Source: Letharia columbiana
Lineage: Eukaryota; Ascomycota; Lecanoromycetes; Lecanorales; Parmeliaceae
DNA: 64,000 nucleotides
Reading direction: 5' to 3'
Assembly: GCF_014066305.1 (NCBI RefSeq)
Contig: NW_023501071.1
Coordinates: 372,001 to 436,000, forward strand
Shown: one piece after another, positions 37,133 to 51,867 of the stretch
Numbering within the stretch: position 1 is the stretch's first letter
Layout: each line of letters opens with the position of its first letter
The notes under the pieces: model-generated
The model's input: the letters and a program-made list of their open reading frames with translations, nothing else
What the model was told of the DNA's origin: nothing
The model's database searches: none
Program-made: the position numbers and the translations under genes

Positions 37133-38850
37133 TTATATTAAATTAAATTCTTATAGATATTAATTAACTCGTTTATAATTTTATTAATAGATTAATATAA
37201 ATTAATAAAGTTTTAAATTCTTTTATATATAATATACTATATAAACTTACTATTAAGTTATAAAACTATATAAATTATTTTAGAGTTTTCGATAAAATAA
37301 TAATCGCTATTAATTTTAAATTTCTATTCTATTTTAAAGAATTAGTCGTTTTAAAGAGAGTTATTATTATCGATAAATATAGATAAATTAAGAATCTTAA
37401 CTAATTTCTCTTTTAAATATTTAAATATACCTTCTTCTTCGATTAAGAATAACTATAAATCTTTTATAATCTATAAATTAATCTTATTAATCTTATATTA
37501 TAAAGATATTATTTAATTAAATTTCTTTTAAAAGTCTCGAGCTAATTAATTTATCTTTTAATTAATTTATCTTTTTAATTAATTAATTTATTTAAATTAA
37601 ATTATTTATAATTTAATTCTTTTTTATAATTTAAAGTATCTATAGTCTTCTTAATATCTTAAATAATTAAGAGATAAGTATATTAAATCTCTATAACCTT
37701 CTTAATAGAAATACGACGACCTTTACTCTTCTTACGCTCCTTCTTCTCCTTTATCTTATTCTATTTAATTTTATTTAATTTTAAAATTTCTTATTTAATT
37801 TTCTTTAATTTCGTCTTTACTATTTTTTATTTTAAGTCTAGCTTACTATATCTAAGTCTTTATTAACTTAAGATAAGATCTAAGATAGTTATTCGAATAA
37901 TATAATATTAAATAATAATCTCTTAAAAATTATCTTACTTCTAATAAATTTTATTTAATATAAATATAAAATTATTGAATTAATTAATAATTTAATATTA
38001 TAATTATAAATTATTAATAATATTCTAAAATATATTTATTAAATCTATCTTATTAGAAATATTATTTAATAAAATTAATATATATTAAAATTTAATTTAC
38101 TTTAATAAAGTCTTAATTTAATTTATTTTTTTAATATTAAACTTTACTATAAAAAAGAAAAAGAAAAATTTAAAAGAAAATAAAGAAGAGTTTAAATACT
38201 TTAAAAGAATAAATATTAATATTATTAAATTAATTAGAGAATAGTAAAACCTTTTTAAAATATATTAAAAGTCTTTAATATTAAAAAAAAGTTTTTACTA
38301 TAAAGCTTAAGATAAGATTATTTCTTTATAAAAGTTTAATATATTTATCTTTTAATTATTTAAAATGTTAAAATAACTATAAATACTTAAGTAATACTTT
38401 TTTAAGTATACTTATTTCGCTTAGAGAAATTTTTATCTTATTAAAAAATTTTATAAGAAAATTTTAAAGAATAATATTTTTAATTAATTATAACTCGATT
38501 ATTTCTTATCTAATTAGAGTTTTATTTAAACTCTAGATATTATAATAAATAAAGTTATAAATAATACTATTAATATATATTTTAAATATATAAATATAAG
38601 ATAATATTAGCTATTTCTTTTAATTCGCTAATTATATAAATAATTTAATATCTTTCTTATTTCTTAATTATTATTTACTAAAATCGTTTCGCTATCTTAT
38701 TTAAATTTATTAAAATTAATTAATTTATTTAATAGACTTACTTAAAAATATAATAACTTAATTTAATTTTTTATTAAAATCTTTATTAGCGCGTTATTTT
38801 AAATTTATTTACTAATATAAATAAAATAAATAAGTTAATTTTAATTATAG
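37133..38850. other. RIPped sequence; Lys/Glu-rich minus-strand trace at 37620-37800
   Basis: This is mostly unreadable. On the minus strand, 37800 to 37620 reads as a basic, charged run (IKEKKERKKSKGRR...). Such runs occur near the C terminus of fungal pogo/Tc1-type transposases and in gag proteins, so it hints at a transposon on the minus strand. I could not confirm a catalytic domain upstream at 38850-37800. Confidence 0.25.
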
Positions 38851-39061
38851 TATTAGAATTAATATAAATATAATATTAATAAAGATATATTAAATAAGAT
38901 AATTAAGATATCGAATTATATAAATAGAAGAAATATATTAAATAATAAATAATATCTTTATTAAGATACGCTAGACTTAAATAGATAAGAGAATTAAGTA
39001 AAATATTAAGAATATAGAATATACTTATAATAGATATACTTACTTCTCATATCTCGTAATC
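38851..39061 (-). repeat. Diverged LTR of the 171-bp family
   Basis: It begins TATTAGAATTAATATAAATA, as the 171-bp LTRs do, and shares GATATCGAATTATATA and AATATCTTTATTAAG-like blocks. It ends near TCTCGTAAT. It is about 40 bp longer than the reference copies because of insertions. Orientation matches 7227-8854. Confidence 0.5.
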
Positions 39062-39206
39062 TTAATAGTAGAAATCTTAAAATTTAATTTTATAATTCTT
39101 TAAAAGTAATAAACTTAAATATCGCTTATTAAAGACTACTTATTAAATTTACTCGATAGCTCTAATTAAAAAAATAGATTATAAATTTAATTTATAAATT
39201 TACTCG
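39062..39206 (+). mobile_element. Helitron 3'-end fragment
   Basis: It carries the family's 3' landmarks TATCGCTTATTAAAG, TTTACTCGATAGCTCTAATT, AATTTAATTTATAAA and the terminal TTTACTCG at 39199-39206. The 5' part is absent, and it directly follows the diverged LTR. Confidence 0.65.
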
Positions 39207-41124
39207 TATAGAATTAATAAGTTTATAAGTATTTAATTATAAAGTATAATAATAATAAGAGTTAAAGAAGAAATCTCTTAAAAAAAAAGTGGTTATAAGA
39301 ATAAAAGTATTTAGAATTTATTAATAAATCTCGCTTATATCGTTTATTAGATTTAAAATTATATAGTTAAAGCGAATATCTAATATATTTAATAAAGTCT
39401 TAAATATTTATAAGTTCTCTTTTCTTTTCTTCTTTCTTTAGTTATTAATTTATTTAATAATTAATCTATTTATTCTTATAACTACGCTTTTAAATCTTAT
39501 AATTATATAGCTATTATATAATTCTATTAAAAAGAAATCTTACTATCTTATAGAGGATTTTAGTAGATTTAAACTTACTTATAATAAGATATAGCGTAGT
39601 CTATAACTAGTTACTAGTTATAAAATTTATAATATTTCTAATAAATATTCTATTATATTATATAGTCTAAATAAAACATCGATTACTACTTAGATATATA
39701 TGTCGTTAGAATAAAAATAGACTATATCTATATTTAAAATTAAGATATCTACTATATTAACTTTATAGATAGCGACTATAGTATCGTAGTATTAATTATT
39801 ATAATAAACTATAATAGTAGATTATTTAAATAAGTAATAAGGGTAGTTATAATAGTAATAGCTATCTAATTTAAATTTATCGAATTTAAGAGCGTGTAAA
39901 TAGAGATACTCGTATTTACTAGAATTTATAATCTATTAAAATTTATAATCTCTTAAACTTAATCTTTATAATTTATTATTTTATAATATTATAATAAAAA
40001 AACTCGAAAAAAAAACTTCTAAAAGAATATAAATTACGATTTTCATATTTTTAGAAAAATTTAAAATCGAGATAATAATAATTAATTTATATAATAGCGT
40101 AATAAAGTTCGATAATTATATCTTAATATATTACTATATAACTCTATTAACTTAAGCTTAATTATATAAAAAATTATATTTATAATAATTATATTTTATC
40201 TTCTTTTAATTTTTTTTCTAATTTTTAATTATATTATTATAAAATTATAAATTATAAGAATTAAATTCTAGTAGATTATAAATTCTAGTAGATTATAAAT
40301 TCTAGTAAATACGAGTAATGTGTAAATGAGAGTGGAAACGATTATACTTTTAGTAGACGTATTTTCTATTACTATAAAGATAAAGAAAGATCTCGATAGA
40401 AAAAAAGATATTATAATTAGAGAGGGCGATAGCGAGATATAGATATAAGTATAAGTATAGAAAAGAAGAGAGTAGAGTATATAGTATAGATAATAATATA
40501 ATTAACTAGATCGAATTAGTCTTAACTTAATCTTATCGATTTTAAAATAAGTCTAAGTAGAAAACTCTACTAAGACTTATTTTTTTAGTATATTATTTGA
40601 TATATAATATTTATATTCTACGTATATATAATTCTTAATAAAAATACGTAACTACGTAATATAGCCTTTTTTAGAATTTTTAAAAAAAGTTAAATAAATA
40701 GTTAAATAGACTCTTATTAAATTAGAAGCTATAGTATAGTAATTAAAAAGTAAATTTTTAATTTTATTTTATTAAAAACTTTAATTAACTTAGTTATAGT
40801 AGCGATATTAATATTTAAAAATATTATATATCTTAATAGACGCGTAGTATTATATAGAAATTTCTTTATAATATATTAATTCTCGAGATAATTACTATAA
40901 TACTCGTCGAATTAATAATATAACGTATTAGAGAAAATATCGTAGCCTTATTAATTAATTTATTACTTCGATTAGATATTATAATCTTTCTATATATTTT
41001 TAAATAACTAGACTTATAAGAGTCGCGGCGATACTCTATCTACTTCTTTTTATTTACTTATTTATTTATTTATACTTATTACCGCGATAAGTTATTATCG
41101 CTATAACTCTTATAAGTATATAAA

Positions 41125-41178
<54 letters not shown>

Positions 41179-42189
41179 GAGTATCGTTATAGCGATATAT
41201 ATAAATAAATAAGCAATCGAATTTGTAAAGAGTAGAGCGGAGAGCGAAGCGAAGATAATTTATTTTTTTAATATAAAGTTAGATATTAGTAGCGATAATA
41301 TTAATAAATAAGAATATCTTATATAACGTTAAAGTCTTTAATAAGTATATAAAATATAAAAAAAGATATCTTTAAATATAAAAAGATTTATATCGTTATT
41401 ATAAATAATATAATCGAATATCGCTTAATTATTTTAATACTATAATTTTAAAAAAATAGTAAAAAATATTAAACTTTAAATTTATTAGTAATTAATATAT
41501 TTCTTATTAAAGAAGATTAAAAGTTAAGTAATATTTCTTTTTACTTTAAGAATTTTTAATAGAATCTTTTTATATAGAATTATATAAAAAAAAATTAAGA
41601 CGATAATAGAGCTTTATAATTATACTCTCTATATATAGCGTATTAAATAATTAGATTATATTAGAAATACGTTATTAAATAATTTATTAATAGATCTTTA
41701 CGCGTAAGATTTATTTAGAAGAGTAATATAATAAGATAGAGTATAATAGATTTATTATATATAATAACTCTAATTCGAATAATATTAAATAAGAAGAGAA
41801 AGAAGATTATAACTAATTAAAAGATTAATAAGATAAAAAAATAAATTAATAAAGAATAATTAGTTTAAATATAAAAGAGATCTTATTAAGAAGAGGTTTT
41901 ATTAAGATTTTAATAAGGCCTTAGCGAGATCTTAATAAGAATCTTTAGATCTTATTAAGTAGATCTTATCTTTAATTATTTTCTATATTATTAATTAATA
42001 TCTAATCTATCTATTATCGCTATAAAGTCTACTTTATCTATTACTAGATATTCGCTAATAATCTCTTAATTCTTTATATCTATATCTCGCTTTAAAGAGA
42101 GAAGTAAAAGTAATATTTCGTTAAAGATAATTAATATAGCTAAAAAGAGAAAGATAAGAAAGATAAAGATTAAAAAGATTTAGAATATA
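39207..42189. other. RIPped sequence with inverted repeat, unclassified
   Basis: About 3 kb of RIPped sequence without a readable gene. A few TG/CA sites survive near 40318-40345 and 41215-41235. The only clear structure is the inverted repeat at 41012-41200, listed separately. Confidence 0.45.
41012..41200. repeat. Inverted repeat containing an AAGT microsatellite
   Basis: The left arm runs GCGATACTCTATCTACTTC then ACTTATTTATTTATTTATAC. The right arm runs GTATATAAATAAGTAAGTAAG... then AAGTAGAGTATCGT, its reverse complement. The right arm has expanded to a run of about twelve AAGT units (41126-41178). The two arms could pair into a long hairpin around ACCGCGATAAGTTATTATCG. Confidence 0.7.
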
Positions 42190-45100
42190 ATAAATATAAT
42201 AATCACGATTTTAATAATTTTACGATCTTACTTACTTATATTATAATCTAATTAAGCTTAGCGTATTAAGGCCTTTTAATCTTTTTATCTTACTATAAAG
42301 CTTATACTTATAATAATTCTATATAGATAGTATTCTCTTTATACTATAATATAGAGTTATTATATATATTATTAAGTCTTTAATATAATATTATCTATCT
42401 TTTTTCTAAAGCGATAGTAATTTATTTATTAGTTATACTAAAGATATAGCTAATAAAAAAATATATTATTAAAAAGTTAATAGTTATAGCTAAAGGAGCT
42501 TATTACTCGAAAGATTATTTAAAAGAAAATCTTTTACTTATATAAAGGCTAATTTAGCTAGATTAAATAAGAATTTAAAGAAAATAAATATCTTTAATAT
42601 ATTAAAAGAAATAGATTCTAGATTAAACTTTTTTTTTATTTCTACTAATTTAATATTAGCTATAAATCTTTTAATTTTAAATTTAGATAATATTTAAAGT
42701 TAAACTATTATAAGTAAGTTATAGATATATTATTATCTAGAAGAACTTAAGAACTTCGATAAAAAGATTTTAGTTATTATTATATTATTCGTACGATATA
42801 AGAGAAAGCGTTTTATCTTTAGAAGATATATTATCGAATTTAATTTAGATTATATTAAAATAAAATTTATATATATTATTAAAGAAGAGTTTATTATAAT
42901 TTTTATATTTATTACTAACTCGTAAAACTTTATAAAAAGTGCTATTAATACTTTTAATACTTAATATAATAAATTAAAGACTTTAATAGAGAGCTTTCGA
43001 ACTATTAATTATAATATTAAGATATTTTAATAATAAAATAAATAATTTAATTAAGATATCGCTTATATTAAGATAAAGATATTAATAATTACTACTTAGT
43101 TAAATAATAATAATAATTAATTATTCTATAAGTAAGAAATTAATAATAAATTTTAAGATTTACGTGATAGATATCGTATTAATACTACGAAATTTATTAA
43201 AGAAAATAAGAAACTTAAATAAGATTTAAAGCGTAAAGTATAATAATTAAAGAAATAATAATCTTATATATTAGCTAATTTAAAAAACTTCGATAAAAAA
43301 AATAGAGATTATATCTTATTAGCCGAGTATTCTTATTAATAGTATTTATCGAAATTTATATTATATTTTTATTATAAATTATATAAAGAGTATAGAATTA
43401 AATAAATAATATTTTAATATCTCGAACTTCTATAATATTAATAATCGAGATAAGTAGAATAGATAATATTAATATCTTAAAGCGAAATTTAAATAAAGCG
43501 CTATAATCTTCTTTATTAAATTTAAAAAAATCGATTATATATAAGATTATTATAAGTCTATTACGTATAACGTTATTAAAATAAAAATAAATAAAGATAT
43601 CTTAAATTTATATTAAATTATCTAAGAAATAATTAATAAATTAAATAATATATTCGAAATATATAATAAGATTATTAAATTAAATATTAAGATATTTAAA
43701 TTTAAATTTAATATAAGAGTAATAGATAAGAAGAAATCGTTTAAGAATTTCTACGTATAATTCTTTATAGCTATTACTTTCTTAAAATTTATTAATATTT
43801 ATAAGATATTTAACTTAAAACGATTAATCTCTATATATCTAAAATATCGAATTTTAGAATAATCTTTTAATACTTTTTAGAATTTAATTATTTTTCTATA
43901 AGTATTAAATATAAATCTTTAAGCTATTAATAATACGTTAGATTTAAAAAGTAAGAAAGAAATTAATAAAATTAATAAAAACTTTATTTCTTTAAATAAT
44001 TAGTATAATACTTTCTTTATTAAAAGAAATAATAGTATTATTATTAAAAATTTCTATATATAAAAATATAAATATCTTAAGCTATTAGTAAATAGAATTC
44101 GAAAAGAAGATAGATATTTTAAGTATCTAAAAATTAGATATTATTTTAACGACGATAGTATTCTATATAAAAATATAGATTTATTAATAAAAGAATAAGT
44201 TAATATAATTCTAAAAGTCGTTAACGTTAAAAAAGAATATCTCTATCGAATTATTATAAGAATTAAAAAATTAAACGTCTTTAATTAAGTCGTTATTAGA
44301 AATTTAAAAGTTTTATATATAAGAATTAAAGAGTTAGAAATAGAAAGAATACTCGCTCTTATCTCTTTATTCGCGTATATTATCGCTATTAAAAGCCTCT
44401 TTATAAAATAAACGCTAATTAGATTTTTATAGAAAAATTATTATATTAATAAAATAGATTAAGATTAATTATCTCTCGAATATTAAAGCTTTAATATTAA
44501 GCTTTATAGATATATCTTTTATTAAAATAAATAAGCTATTTAAAGTAATATTAATATAATTTTATAGATTATAATTAATCGATAATAAATCTATTTTTAT
44601 TCTTAATATTATATATATAGTCTTAATAAAATTTATCTTAAAAGATTATATAGAAGAACTTTAATACTTAATTATCTTATTAAAATAATTTAATATTATT
44701 TTAGAAATATTATAACTAGAATAATATAACTCTTATATATTCTTTAGATTTAGAACTATTATATTTAATTTAAATTATTATATATATTTAACTATTTATT
44801 ATATAATAAACTCGTTATTATTTAGAGTAATAATAAATTTTTAAAAAAGAACTTAAATTATATAATAAAGATTATATTTAAAAAAAAGAATATAATAGAG
44901 ATTTTTATTTATATCTTTATTAAGATAACTAAGAAATTAGAGAATTAAGTTATTATTATATAATTTTAAGATTTTAAATAACTTTCTAACTTTATTAATA
45001 AAAAAGCGAAGTTTATTATTAATATCGTCGCTATTATAATAGAAGATTATAAAAAATTCTTTTATAAATTAAAAAAGAAATCTTCGATTATAGAATAGTT

Positions 45101-48100
45101 ATAGAAATAAATTTTTATAATATATTATAAATAGTTAAATATTTAAAACTTAATTAAAACTAATAAACTTCCCTCTTATCGCTTTATTAATTATAAAATA
45201 TATTTTAAAAAAGAAGCTATTTTATTATTAAAAAGGGCTTATAAATTCTCTAGAGATTAAATATTAGTTATAAAAAAATATATTAATAAGATATTAGAGA
45301 AAGGCTATATTAGATTAAGTATTTCTCTCTATATAGTATTTATTTTAATTATAAAGAAATTTAATAGAGGATTTAGACTATATATAAATTATAGAGCTTT
45401 AAATATACTTATTATTTTATATTAAAATAATTTTTTATTAATTAAAAAGATTCTCGCTAAATTATATATAATAAGAATATATAATAAATTTAATATTATA
45501 ATCGCTTTTAACGAAATTAGAGTAAAAAAGAATTATAAAAAAAAAAATCGTATTTCTTACTCGATATAGCTTATTCGAATATATAATAATATCTTTCGAG
45601 TTATATAATACCTCTATTACTTTTTAAATATTTATTAATAATATCTTACGCGAATATCTAAATATATTCTATACTATCTATTTAGATAATATTCTTATTT
45701 ATAATAATATTAAAAATAAGTATATTTAGTATATAGAAAAGATATTAAAAAAACTTCGATAAGCTAACCTCTATTTTAATATTAATAAATACGATTTTTA
45801 TATTATTAGAGTTAAATATTTAGAACTAATTATTATAACGAAAGAAGTAAAAATAAATATAAAGAAAATTAAGATTATTACTTAATAAAAGAAATCTAGA
45901 TATATTAAAGATATATAAGTATTTCTAAGATTTACTAATTTCTATCGAAAGTTTATTACGAAGTACTCTAAAATTATTATATCTTTAATAAATCTTATTT
46001 ATATTTAATAGAAGAAAGACTTTATTTATCTATAGACTTAAAAATACTCTAAATAACTCGCTTTTAAAATACTTAAGAAAGCTTTTACTATTATTTTTAT
46101 ATTTATTTATTTTAATCTAGATAAAAAGACTTAATTAGAAATAAACGCGTTTAATTTTATAATTATTATTATTTTATTATAAGAAGATAAAGATAAAGTA
46201 TTTAGATCTATAGTATTTTTCTTTAAAAAGATATCTTTTATAGAGTATAATTATAATATTTATAATAAAAAACTTATAGCTATAATATAGATTTTTAAGA
46301 AATAATATTTTAAACTAGCTAATACTTTTATCGAGAACTTTATTAAAGTTATTTTAGATTATAAGAACTTATAATATTTTATATTTTTTAAATAACTTAA
46401 CTCCCGCTAAGTAAGATAAACGAAGTTTTTTTTTAAATTTAATTTTTATATTATCTATTATTTAAAAAAATAAAGTATTAAATTTAATAATCTTATTTAA
46501 TAAGTAGAAGATTTATTTAAAAATAAGAATAACGATTATACTCGTTATTAATATTATATAATTTTTAAAAATAATAATCTTAATAAAGATATTAAGAATA
46601 TTATATATTTTATTATTATATTTTTAAATAATATAAGAGAAAGTATTATCTCTCTAGCTATAATGCTATATAAATTTAGCGAATAAGATAATATTAATAA
46701 TAAGAAGTCTAATAAAGAATTATTATTAAAAGCTCTAATAGAAACTTTTTAAGAGAAGTTTTTAGAAGAATTAAGAGAAGTCTCTACTATTAATACTTTT
46801 AAGTTATTATATTAAATAAAAAAAACTTATAATTATAATAATATTATTTAAAAAATTATTTAATTAAAGATATTTAAATAGAGAAAGCTATTATTTAAAA
46901 TAATTAAGAATAATCTTAAATTAAAATTAAGTAATTATTATTTTTATAATAGATTATTATATATTAATAATAAATTATATATATTAGATATTCTCGAATT
47001 ACGAATTAAGATTATTAGAGATATTTATAATTCTTTATTTAAAGGCTACGCTAGTAGATTATTAATTTATAATAGAATAAGTAGACTTTATTATTAGCTA
47101 AGAATAATAGATTTCGTTATTTATTATATTAAGAGCTATTATATTTATAAAAGATCTAAAATTTATAAAAAGAGTAAGTAAGGTTTATTTAAATCTCTTT
47201 TTATTTCCGAATAATATTAATAAGATATTTCTATTAATTTTATTATATTACTATCTATTTATCTTAGATATAAATATTTTTATTAATATATTATAATAAT
47301 TATAAATAGACTTAATAAGAAGAAGAAATTCGTTTTTTTAAACTCTCTAGAAGTAGAGATAGTAGTTTAAATCTTTATCGAATTTATACTAATAAGTTTA
47401 TTGAATATATCTTATTAAGTTATTAGAAGGCCTCGCTAGAAAGAATAAAGTAAATTTCGAAGTTTTTATAAAAAGAAATTCTCGCTATTAATAATTTAAA
47501 TCTTTTTAAAAAATAAAATAAGAATATTAATTTAAAGAGGCTTTATAATATAAAATTAAAAGAGCTATTAAAGAATATTAAAAAGAAAGTATTATATATT
47601 AATTAATTTTTATCGATTATAATATAGTCTTAATACGTAAAGAAGAATAAAAAATCTCTACGATCTTAATTTAATTTTATTATAATAATTTTTAGTATTA
47701 TATATTTTTAATAGTAGAAAACTAAAGCTAATTCGATTTCTATTTAATTAGATATTCTTATATATTCGCGTAAAGTTAAATAATTAATTCTTAAGCTTTA
47801 TAATCGACTTAGACTAATTATTTTCTATTAAGAAATTCTATAATATATTAAGAAAAGTAGCGATTTAAATAATAAAGTAATTAAGTATATTAATTATTCT
47901 AATAACTATTATATTTAATATAATAATCTAAAATAAATATAAGAAATTAAGAAATAGAGGATAAATAGTAATAAAAAGCTAAAGTTAATAATTATCGATT
48001 ATATAATTTAAGAAGATAATATATCTTTTTATAGACTTAAAGTCTTAATAATAAACTATTTTAAATCTCTACGTATATCTTATATATTAGAGATATCTAA

Positions 48101-48450
48101 ATTATATAAAGATAAAAATCGCTAAGAAATAGATTAGCCTCTTTAATAATTTATAATAATAAAAAAATTATAGATTAATAGTAATAATATATTAATTATT
48201 TTATAAATATCGCTATTTATAATACTTTTTTTATATAATAGAAATAGCTATATAAAGATTAATTATCGTTAATTAATTCTATATCTTATATTAATAGATT
48301 AACTCTATAAGAAATCGTTAATTATTCGCTTAATTCTATTAATATTAATAAGAGTATTATAAAAGATAATATTAAGATAAAAAAAAATTTCATTTTAAAT
48401 AAATTAAACTCGAATAAGATAATTCTTATTAAGATATTAATCTACGTCTT
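42190..48450 (+). pseudogene. Third Ty3/gypsy fossil (gag region and pol)
   Basis: The plus-strand reading at 45150-46000 is a gypsy reverse transcriptase: YINKILEKGYIRLSISLYIVFILIIKK, then GFRLYINYRALNILII at about 45370-45410 (family: VDYRALN). RNase H follows (46030-46400). An integrase with the HH-CC-type zinc region is at about 47040-47160: LFKGYASRLLIY..., YYIRSYYIYKRSK, for H..PLAGH...VR.C..C.R.K. Its catalytic core runs to ~47600. Upstream, 42500-44300 is probably gag; a zinc-knuckle-like region may lie at 43500-43570 but is not certain. I could not place LTRs. It belongs to a different lineage from the 10.2 kb element. Confidence 0.65.
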
Positions 48451-51400
48451 ATATATAATAATTAGCTTATATTCTCTCATCTATAGAATATTAAACGACG
48501 TTATATAAAGTAAGAGATTTCTAATTATAATCGAATAACTTAATTAATATCTATATCGACCTTATTTTATATTAAAATAATCTATTTTACGATTATTTAT
48601 AAGACGTATTAAATAGATACTCTATTATTTAATTTAAAAAAGATTAATAATATTAATTTTAGCTCGAAATTAATAGCGAGTAATAAATATAATCGAAAAT
48701 TAAAGAATATATATATATTTAATAATTTCTTATATCTACGGTATATGTAAGATTTCTAAAATCGTAAGAATATAGAATTATCTAAAAAGAATAACTTTTA
48801 AATACTTAATAAGTTTCTTATATACTCGTTTTAGGCTTATATAATTATAATACTTTAGATATATATCTCGCTTTATAATAATAAATAGAGTTATACTATA
48901 ATAGAGGAATAGCTCGCTACTTATATAATTAAGAAGATAAATAAAATCGTAATTTCTATACGAAACGATTTATTTATTAAAATACTCGAGAATAAAGAGA
49001 ATATTATTTATTAAAATTATATAAAGTTCTTATAAAGTATAAAGCTCTATCTTATTTTAAAGTATAAAATTAAGTAGAATAATATCGACTTAATTTCTTA
49101 TACTTTAAATCGAATATATTTATATTTCTATAAATTTAGTTTCTATAATTACGCGAAATTAATACTTTAATAAAAATATTATATTAATTTTAATAGCGAA
49201 GATAGTACTATTAATAGTAAGCTAGCTTAAGTTATTCTTTTTAATTCTTTTATTAATATTACTAATTAACTAGATAAGTAAAAAGAGATTAATCTATTCG
49301 GCGAGTATCTTAATAGCGAAATAAAAATTATATTTTAGAAGCGATATAATTCTATATTTAACTTTAACTATCTCTTTAGATATATTTCTCTTAATACTTA
49401 ATTTTTTAAGAATATTAAGAAGGCCTTCTACTTATTATTTAATATCTATTAAAATAATTATTACTCGATTAAGTATTTTATAAAAGATTTATATAAATAT
49501 ATTAATATATTATAAGAGAGCTCTATATAACGAAATCTTAATCGATTATATATTAAATTAGCTTTATATCTACTTTTTAATAAAATAAATAAGATAAATA
49601 AGATCGTTAATAAGTATAATAAATAGTTACTCGATAATCCTCTTAAGAATAAGATTTTATCGAAGAAAAGAAGATAGTTAAATTAAGAATTAGATAATAT
49701 AACTATAAATAAGATCGACGATATACGAGACTTCTATAAGAATATAATAGATAAATAGCGAATAAATACTTTTTAAGATCTCTTTAAAGATTTAAAGACT
49801 TATTATAAATACTTAAATTTAACTTCGAAGACCTCGTTTTTTAATATCTAATATTCGATTACTTAGAATATTAATACTTAATAATAATTTTAAATTAAAT
49901 ACTTTAAGCGCGTATAGCTAATTATTCTATACTATAACTACGTTTAAAGTTATATAGCGTTATTAGCGAACCTCGCTATCGTTATTAATAAATCTATTAA
50001 ATTTAGCTATATAGTATTATTATAAAGAAAATTACTATATATCTTATATTAAATTATTTAATATCGAAATAAGATTTCTACGCTTACGAGTCGAAAGGCC
50101 TCGACTAATTAAAGGGCTTTATTTAATTCTTCGTCGATTTTAGATTCGATTTCTTTTTAGTCTTATAATTATACTAATTAGTTATATTATTACTATTTAA
50201 TTATTTCTTTATTAATTCTCTTTATTTTTAAAATCTCTAATATTTATAGATATATACTATCGATAATATATTAGCGAGACGCTTAGAGTATAATATCGCC
50301 GTCGCTATCGCCGTCGAAGAAAGATACTTTTAGAAGTATTTAAAGGTATTATTTTTATTGATTTTTTAATATATATATATAGCGAGCGAGTTTTATAGCT
50401 ATTAATCTCTCTATAATATTACTTTAAATTTAATCTTAATATCTACTATAATTAAATTCTCATTTATAGTAATCTTCTATTAAAAAAGATATATTAGACT
50501 ATATTATTTCTTTAATTAATCGTTTATCTAACTTCTAAAGTTATTTATATATATAATCTCTATCTATCTTTATATTAATTCTCTATTTATTCGTCGTTAT
50601 TAATATATTAGTTAATAAAGATCTACTATCTACTTACTTCTATTTCTTTATATTAAATATAATTCTAATATTAGAACTCTTTCGCTTATAAAGCGTTATT
50701 ATAATCTTTATAACTAAGTTAATCTCCTTAATTCTATTCTCTTATACTTTTATTTCTATAGCCTTTTATCTATTTACCTTCGCTATAGTTTTCATATCTC
50801 TTATCTTCGCCTCTTTTATCTCGTTTATTATACGAATTTTTACTTATTTAATTACTTCTTTAGCTATTAAAACTTCTATCTTTTTTTATCGATCTTAATC
50901 TATTTCTTCTTCTTCGCTTACTTAATATTTAGCCTCTTATTAACTATAGTCGCTCTCTTAAATTAACGTCTAATAAGAGAATAAAGCTTAAATTTATACT
51001 TATTTATCTAGTATAAATCTTATTTTATTATTAATATTAAGAAGTTATTAATAATAATAATAATATTAGTTTATCTTACTTATTTCTATACGATATTTAT
51101 ATCTAGAAAAATATTTAACTCGATAATATTAGTAATATTAATTCTACTATATTTTTATTTATATTTCTCTTAACTCTATTTAAGTAATCTCTTATATATA
51201 TTAATTATTCTCGTATTTAATATATAATTTTTTATACTTATTAAATCTTTAAATTATATATTTAAGATTCTTATAAATATAATTTTCTTATAGTAATTAT
51301 AGTATTTAATAGTATAGATCGCTATAATTAATTTAATCTCGTCGAAATACTTTAAAAAGAATTCTCGAATATAATTACTCTAAGATCGATTAAGAATAAT

Positions 51401-51867
51401 ATACTATTCTTTTAATATATTCACTCGCTTTCTAGCTTATATTTTTTTTATATTTATTATAAAAGTAGCTAAATTCTCGAATAATAAACTAATTAAATTA
51501 TTCTTAATAAATTATATAAAGTTACTATATAGATTTAATACTCGAGCTATATAACTAGCTCGCTACTATATACTTAAGAGAGAATAGATATTTTTAAATA
51601 ATAATTACTATATAATAAGATATATATTAAGATTATTAATACTTATATCGAAAGCGTTTATAGTAATAAGAAGTTTAATTATTAAATTTAATCTCTTAAA
51701 TTCGATAGCTATAGTTTTTAACTTCTCTTTATTTATTTTACTATTATAAGTATAAAAGAGTCTTTTTATCTTTCTTTTTATTTAATTTATATTAAGATAT
51801 TATTAAATTAATTAATTAATAATATTATAATTAAATATAATATAATTAATATATAAAATTATCTTAA
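48451..51867. other. RIPped sequence; possible charged minus-strand frame
   Basis: This block has no confident identification. On the minus strand, about 50960 to 50640 reads as a long Lys/Glu/Arg-rich, coiled-coil-like stretch once stops are ignored. This suggests a minus-strand gag-like or host-derived gene fossil. No catalytic motif was found to name it. Confidence 0.3.
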
